The position numbers and the translations under genes are program-made. The notes beneath the pieces are model-generated. The model worked only from the letters and a program-made list of their open reading frames with translations. It was not told the origin of the DNA and did no database searches. Shown one piece after another: positions 4,560 to 5,467 of a stretch of DNA of 5,467 nt (position 1 is its first letter; every line of letters begins with the position of its first letter). The stretch lies in NCBI GenBank assembly GCA_002372575.1, contig DFHC01000004.1, positions 2,051 through 7,517 on the forward strand, read 5' to 3'. Source of the DNA: a bacterium UBA3734 (GTDB lineage: Bacteria > Bacteroidota > Bacteroidia > Bacteroidales > Bacteroidaceae).

Positions 4560-5057
4560 TTATTTATTATACAGCAGCCAAGCATCGGGGTATTTCGAGC
4601 GGAAGGCATCGCGCGAGCGGGCGGCGTCTTCCTTGCGGTCGAAGGTAGAAGCGATGACACGGAAGAGTCCGCGCTCGTTGTTCTTCGCAATCTGGGCATC
4701 GTAGCCTGCGGCCTTCAGCGTGTTCTGCAGTCCCTGAGCATTAGCCTGGACGGAGAACGAACCCACAACCACACTGTAGTTCTTCAGTCCCGAACCGCTC
4801 ACGAGCGACACGCTCTCGGTGCGATAGGTGGCGTTGTCGTAGTTATCGACCGTCTGCGTCTGCGGCGTGGTGGGCGTGAGCGGCGTCACCACGGGCGTCT
4901 CGGTTTGCTGCACGGTGCTGTTCGTGGCGAGGTTGGCCTCGGCTTCGGCGGCCTGCGCCTTGTCGTAAGCCTTGCGATAAGCGCTTTCCTTGGAACCACA
5001 ACTTGCCAATGTCAAAACTGCGCATAATCCTGCGCTCAAAATCAATGATTTTTTCAT
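4560..5057 (-). CDS. SPOR-domain lipoprotein
   Basis: This 165-residue protein starts MKKSLILSAGLCAVLTLASC, a clear lipoprotein signal with lipobox LASC and the lipidated cysteine at residue 20. Residues 21-45 are charged and Ala-rich, possibly a short helix. Residues 46-75 are a Thr/Pro/Gln-rich linker. Residues about 92-165 form a SPOR domain: NYSVVVGSFSVQANAQ, then GYDAQIA, then LFRVIASTFDRKEDA, with the usual repeated strand-helix pattern. SPOR domains bind peptidoglycan stripped of stem peptides, often at division sites, so this is probably an envelope protein anchored by lipid and touching the wall. It is the first gene of the probable operon and is followed after 23 bases by ruvX. The start is supported by the signal peptide and an upstream promoter candidate. 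No specific gene name is assigned. Confidence 0.92.
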   Translation of the reverse strand: MKKSLILSAGLCAVLTLASCGSKESAYRKAYDKAQAAEAEANLATNSTVQQTETPVVTPLTPTTPQTQTVDNYDNATYRTESVSLVSGSGLKNYSVVVGSFSVQANAQGLQNTLKAAGYDAQIAKNNERGLFRVIASTFDRKEDAARSRDAFRSKYPDAWLLYNK

Positions 5058-5073
5058 AACTTTTTTGGTTTTA

Positions 5074-5085
5074 TTAATCGATTAA
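5074..5085. repeat. Perfect 12-base palindrome in the SPOR gene leader
   Basis: TTAATCGATTAA is a perfect palindrome 17 bases upstream of the SPOR gene ATG, probably downstream of the transcription start. It could be an operator half-site pair or chance in AT-rich DNA. There is no second copy in the divergent intergenic region to support an operator. Confidence 0.25.
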
Positions 5086-5109
5086 ACTTGTTTGTCTGAA
5101 TTGACAGGG

Positions 5110-5144
5110 CGAAGTTACGAAATATCTGCCGAAAATCGTTCAAA
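5110..5144 (-). promoter_or_regulatory. Candidate promoter for the SPOR-ruvX-def-TPR operon
   Basis: On the minus strand TTTG (5144-5141) is followed after 23 bases by TAACTTCG (5117-5110). The -7 box has one mismatch to TAnnTTTG and the spacer is 2-4 bases longer than usual, so it is weaker than the other promoters here. Start of transcription would be near 5106, with a leader of about 50 bases. The position, upstream of the first gene of a same-strand cluster, supports it. Confidence 0.45.
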
Positions 5145-5208
5145 TCTTCGCATAAAGTTTGTTAAAACGCGCAAATCGAGCCATTTTAACAAAAAAACGC
5201 ACACTTTT

Positions 5209-5240
5209 TTTGTCTTTTTCGCGATTTTTTCCTACATTTG
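5209..5240 (+). promoter_or_regulatory. Bacteroidetes-type promoter for the YtxH-like gene
   Basis: TTTG (5209-5212) is followed after exactly 20 bases by TACATTTG (5233-5240), a full match to the Bacteroidetes consensus. Transcription should begin near 5244, leaving a leader of about 76 bases before the ATG at 5321. That leader contains no riboswitch fold or strong hairpin that I can see. The rest of the 263-base divergent region 5058-5320 holds only this promoter, the operon promoter and the palindrome. Confidence 0.75.
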
Positions 5241-5320
5241 CGATGTCATTTCAGACAACTGCGGTCGGCAACGCTCGCAGAGCATTATTTTACGAATCAA
5301 ATTATTAAACAGACAGTAAC

Positions 5321-5467
5321 ATGAAAACAGTAGGTTATTTTGGCGCATTCATCGGCGGAGCTATCGCCGGCGCCGCGCTCGGTCTGCTCATGGCTCCCGA
5401 GAAGGGTACGGAAACGCGCACGCGCATCACCGATGCCGTGGAGGATTTCTGCAAGAAGCACAACATC
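5321..5467 (+). CDS. YtxH-like small membrane protein, N-terminal 49 codons, cut by window edge
   Basis: The frame opens MKTVGYFGAFIGGAIAGAAL and runs to the window end. A glycine/alanine-rich hydrophobic segment (residues 5-24, with GAFIGGAIAGAALGLLMAP) is followed by APEKGTETR, the pattern of YtxH-domain proteins (gas-vesicle-protein-like in some annotations): one membrane segment ending in LLxAPxxGxxTR, then a charged helical region (here ITDAVEDFCKKHN). The cellular role of the family is poorly defined, with links to envelope or stress responses in some bacteria. In Bacteroidetes such genes are often followed by other small membrane proteins, but that would be outside the window. It is transcribed away from the SPOR operon by its own good promoter. 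No Shine-Dalgarno is evident. The start is supported by the immediate membrane segment and the lack of an alternative upstream. Confidence 0.85.
   Translation, partial: MKTVGYFGAFIGGAIAGAALGLLMAPEKGTETRTRITDAVEDFCKKHNI

Noticed and set aside
1..5467. CRISPR array, tRNA or rRNA genes, insertion-sequence ends
   Set aside because: The repeats are 7-8 bases or single hairpins, with no spacer pattern. I saw no tRNA cloverleaf, no rRNA sequence and no transposase motif.

Overview
The window looks like chromosomal DNA from a Bacteroidetes bacterium, most likely a Prevotella-like member of the Bacteroidales. Three promoters match the Bacteroidetes pattern (TTTG, 19-20 bases, TAnnTTTG). Start codons mostly lack strong Shine-Dalgarno sites, and the gene cores are fairly GC-rich while the spacers are AT-rich. 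The spacers also carry short repeat families of a kind I associate with this group. The genus is inferred from style, not from a marker gene.

Left edge (1-365): the first 77 codons of a CobW/P47K-type (G3E) GTPase lie on the minus strand, cut by the window edge. A clear promoter and an AT-rich leader built from 8-base repeats precede it. A second promoter fires the opposite way, and its predicted start point falls almost on the next ATG.

Accessory patch (370-1387, plus strand): a short reading frame fuses the first about 24 residues of an ORF6N-domain (phage antirepressor-like) protein in frame to about 54 residues of an RHS-repeat core, then breaks off. A different open frame that could be the tail of a lost RHS toxin follows. 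Next come an AT-rich gene for a small exported protein (729-1157) and a small ORF overlapping it by ATGA (1154-1387). This resembles the wreck of a polymorphic-toxin locus that kept a candidate immunity gene. The toxin and immunity roles are inferred from position and composition only.

Core operon (5057 down to 1426, minus strand): SPOR-domain lipoprotein, ruvX (Holliday-junction resolvase-like, TTG start), def (peptide deformylase) and a 671-residue exported TPR protein. Gaps are 23, 56 and 55 bases. Every junction is occupied by a short repeat. Some repeats have entered the genes: they lie against or over the stop codons of ruvX and def, provide candidate ribosome-binding sites for ruvX, and encode part of the TPR protein's signal peptide.

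Right edge (5058-5467): a 263-base divergent intergenic region holds a weak promoter for the operon and a good promoter for a plus-strand YtxH-like small membrane protein, cut by the window end.

I see no complete novel system. The most unusual items are the ORF6N-RHS chimera with its orphan downstream genes, and the repeats recruited into coding and translation signals of housekeeping genes.
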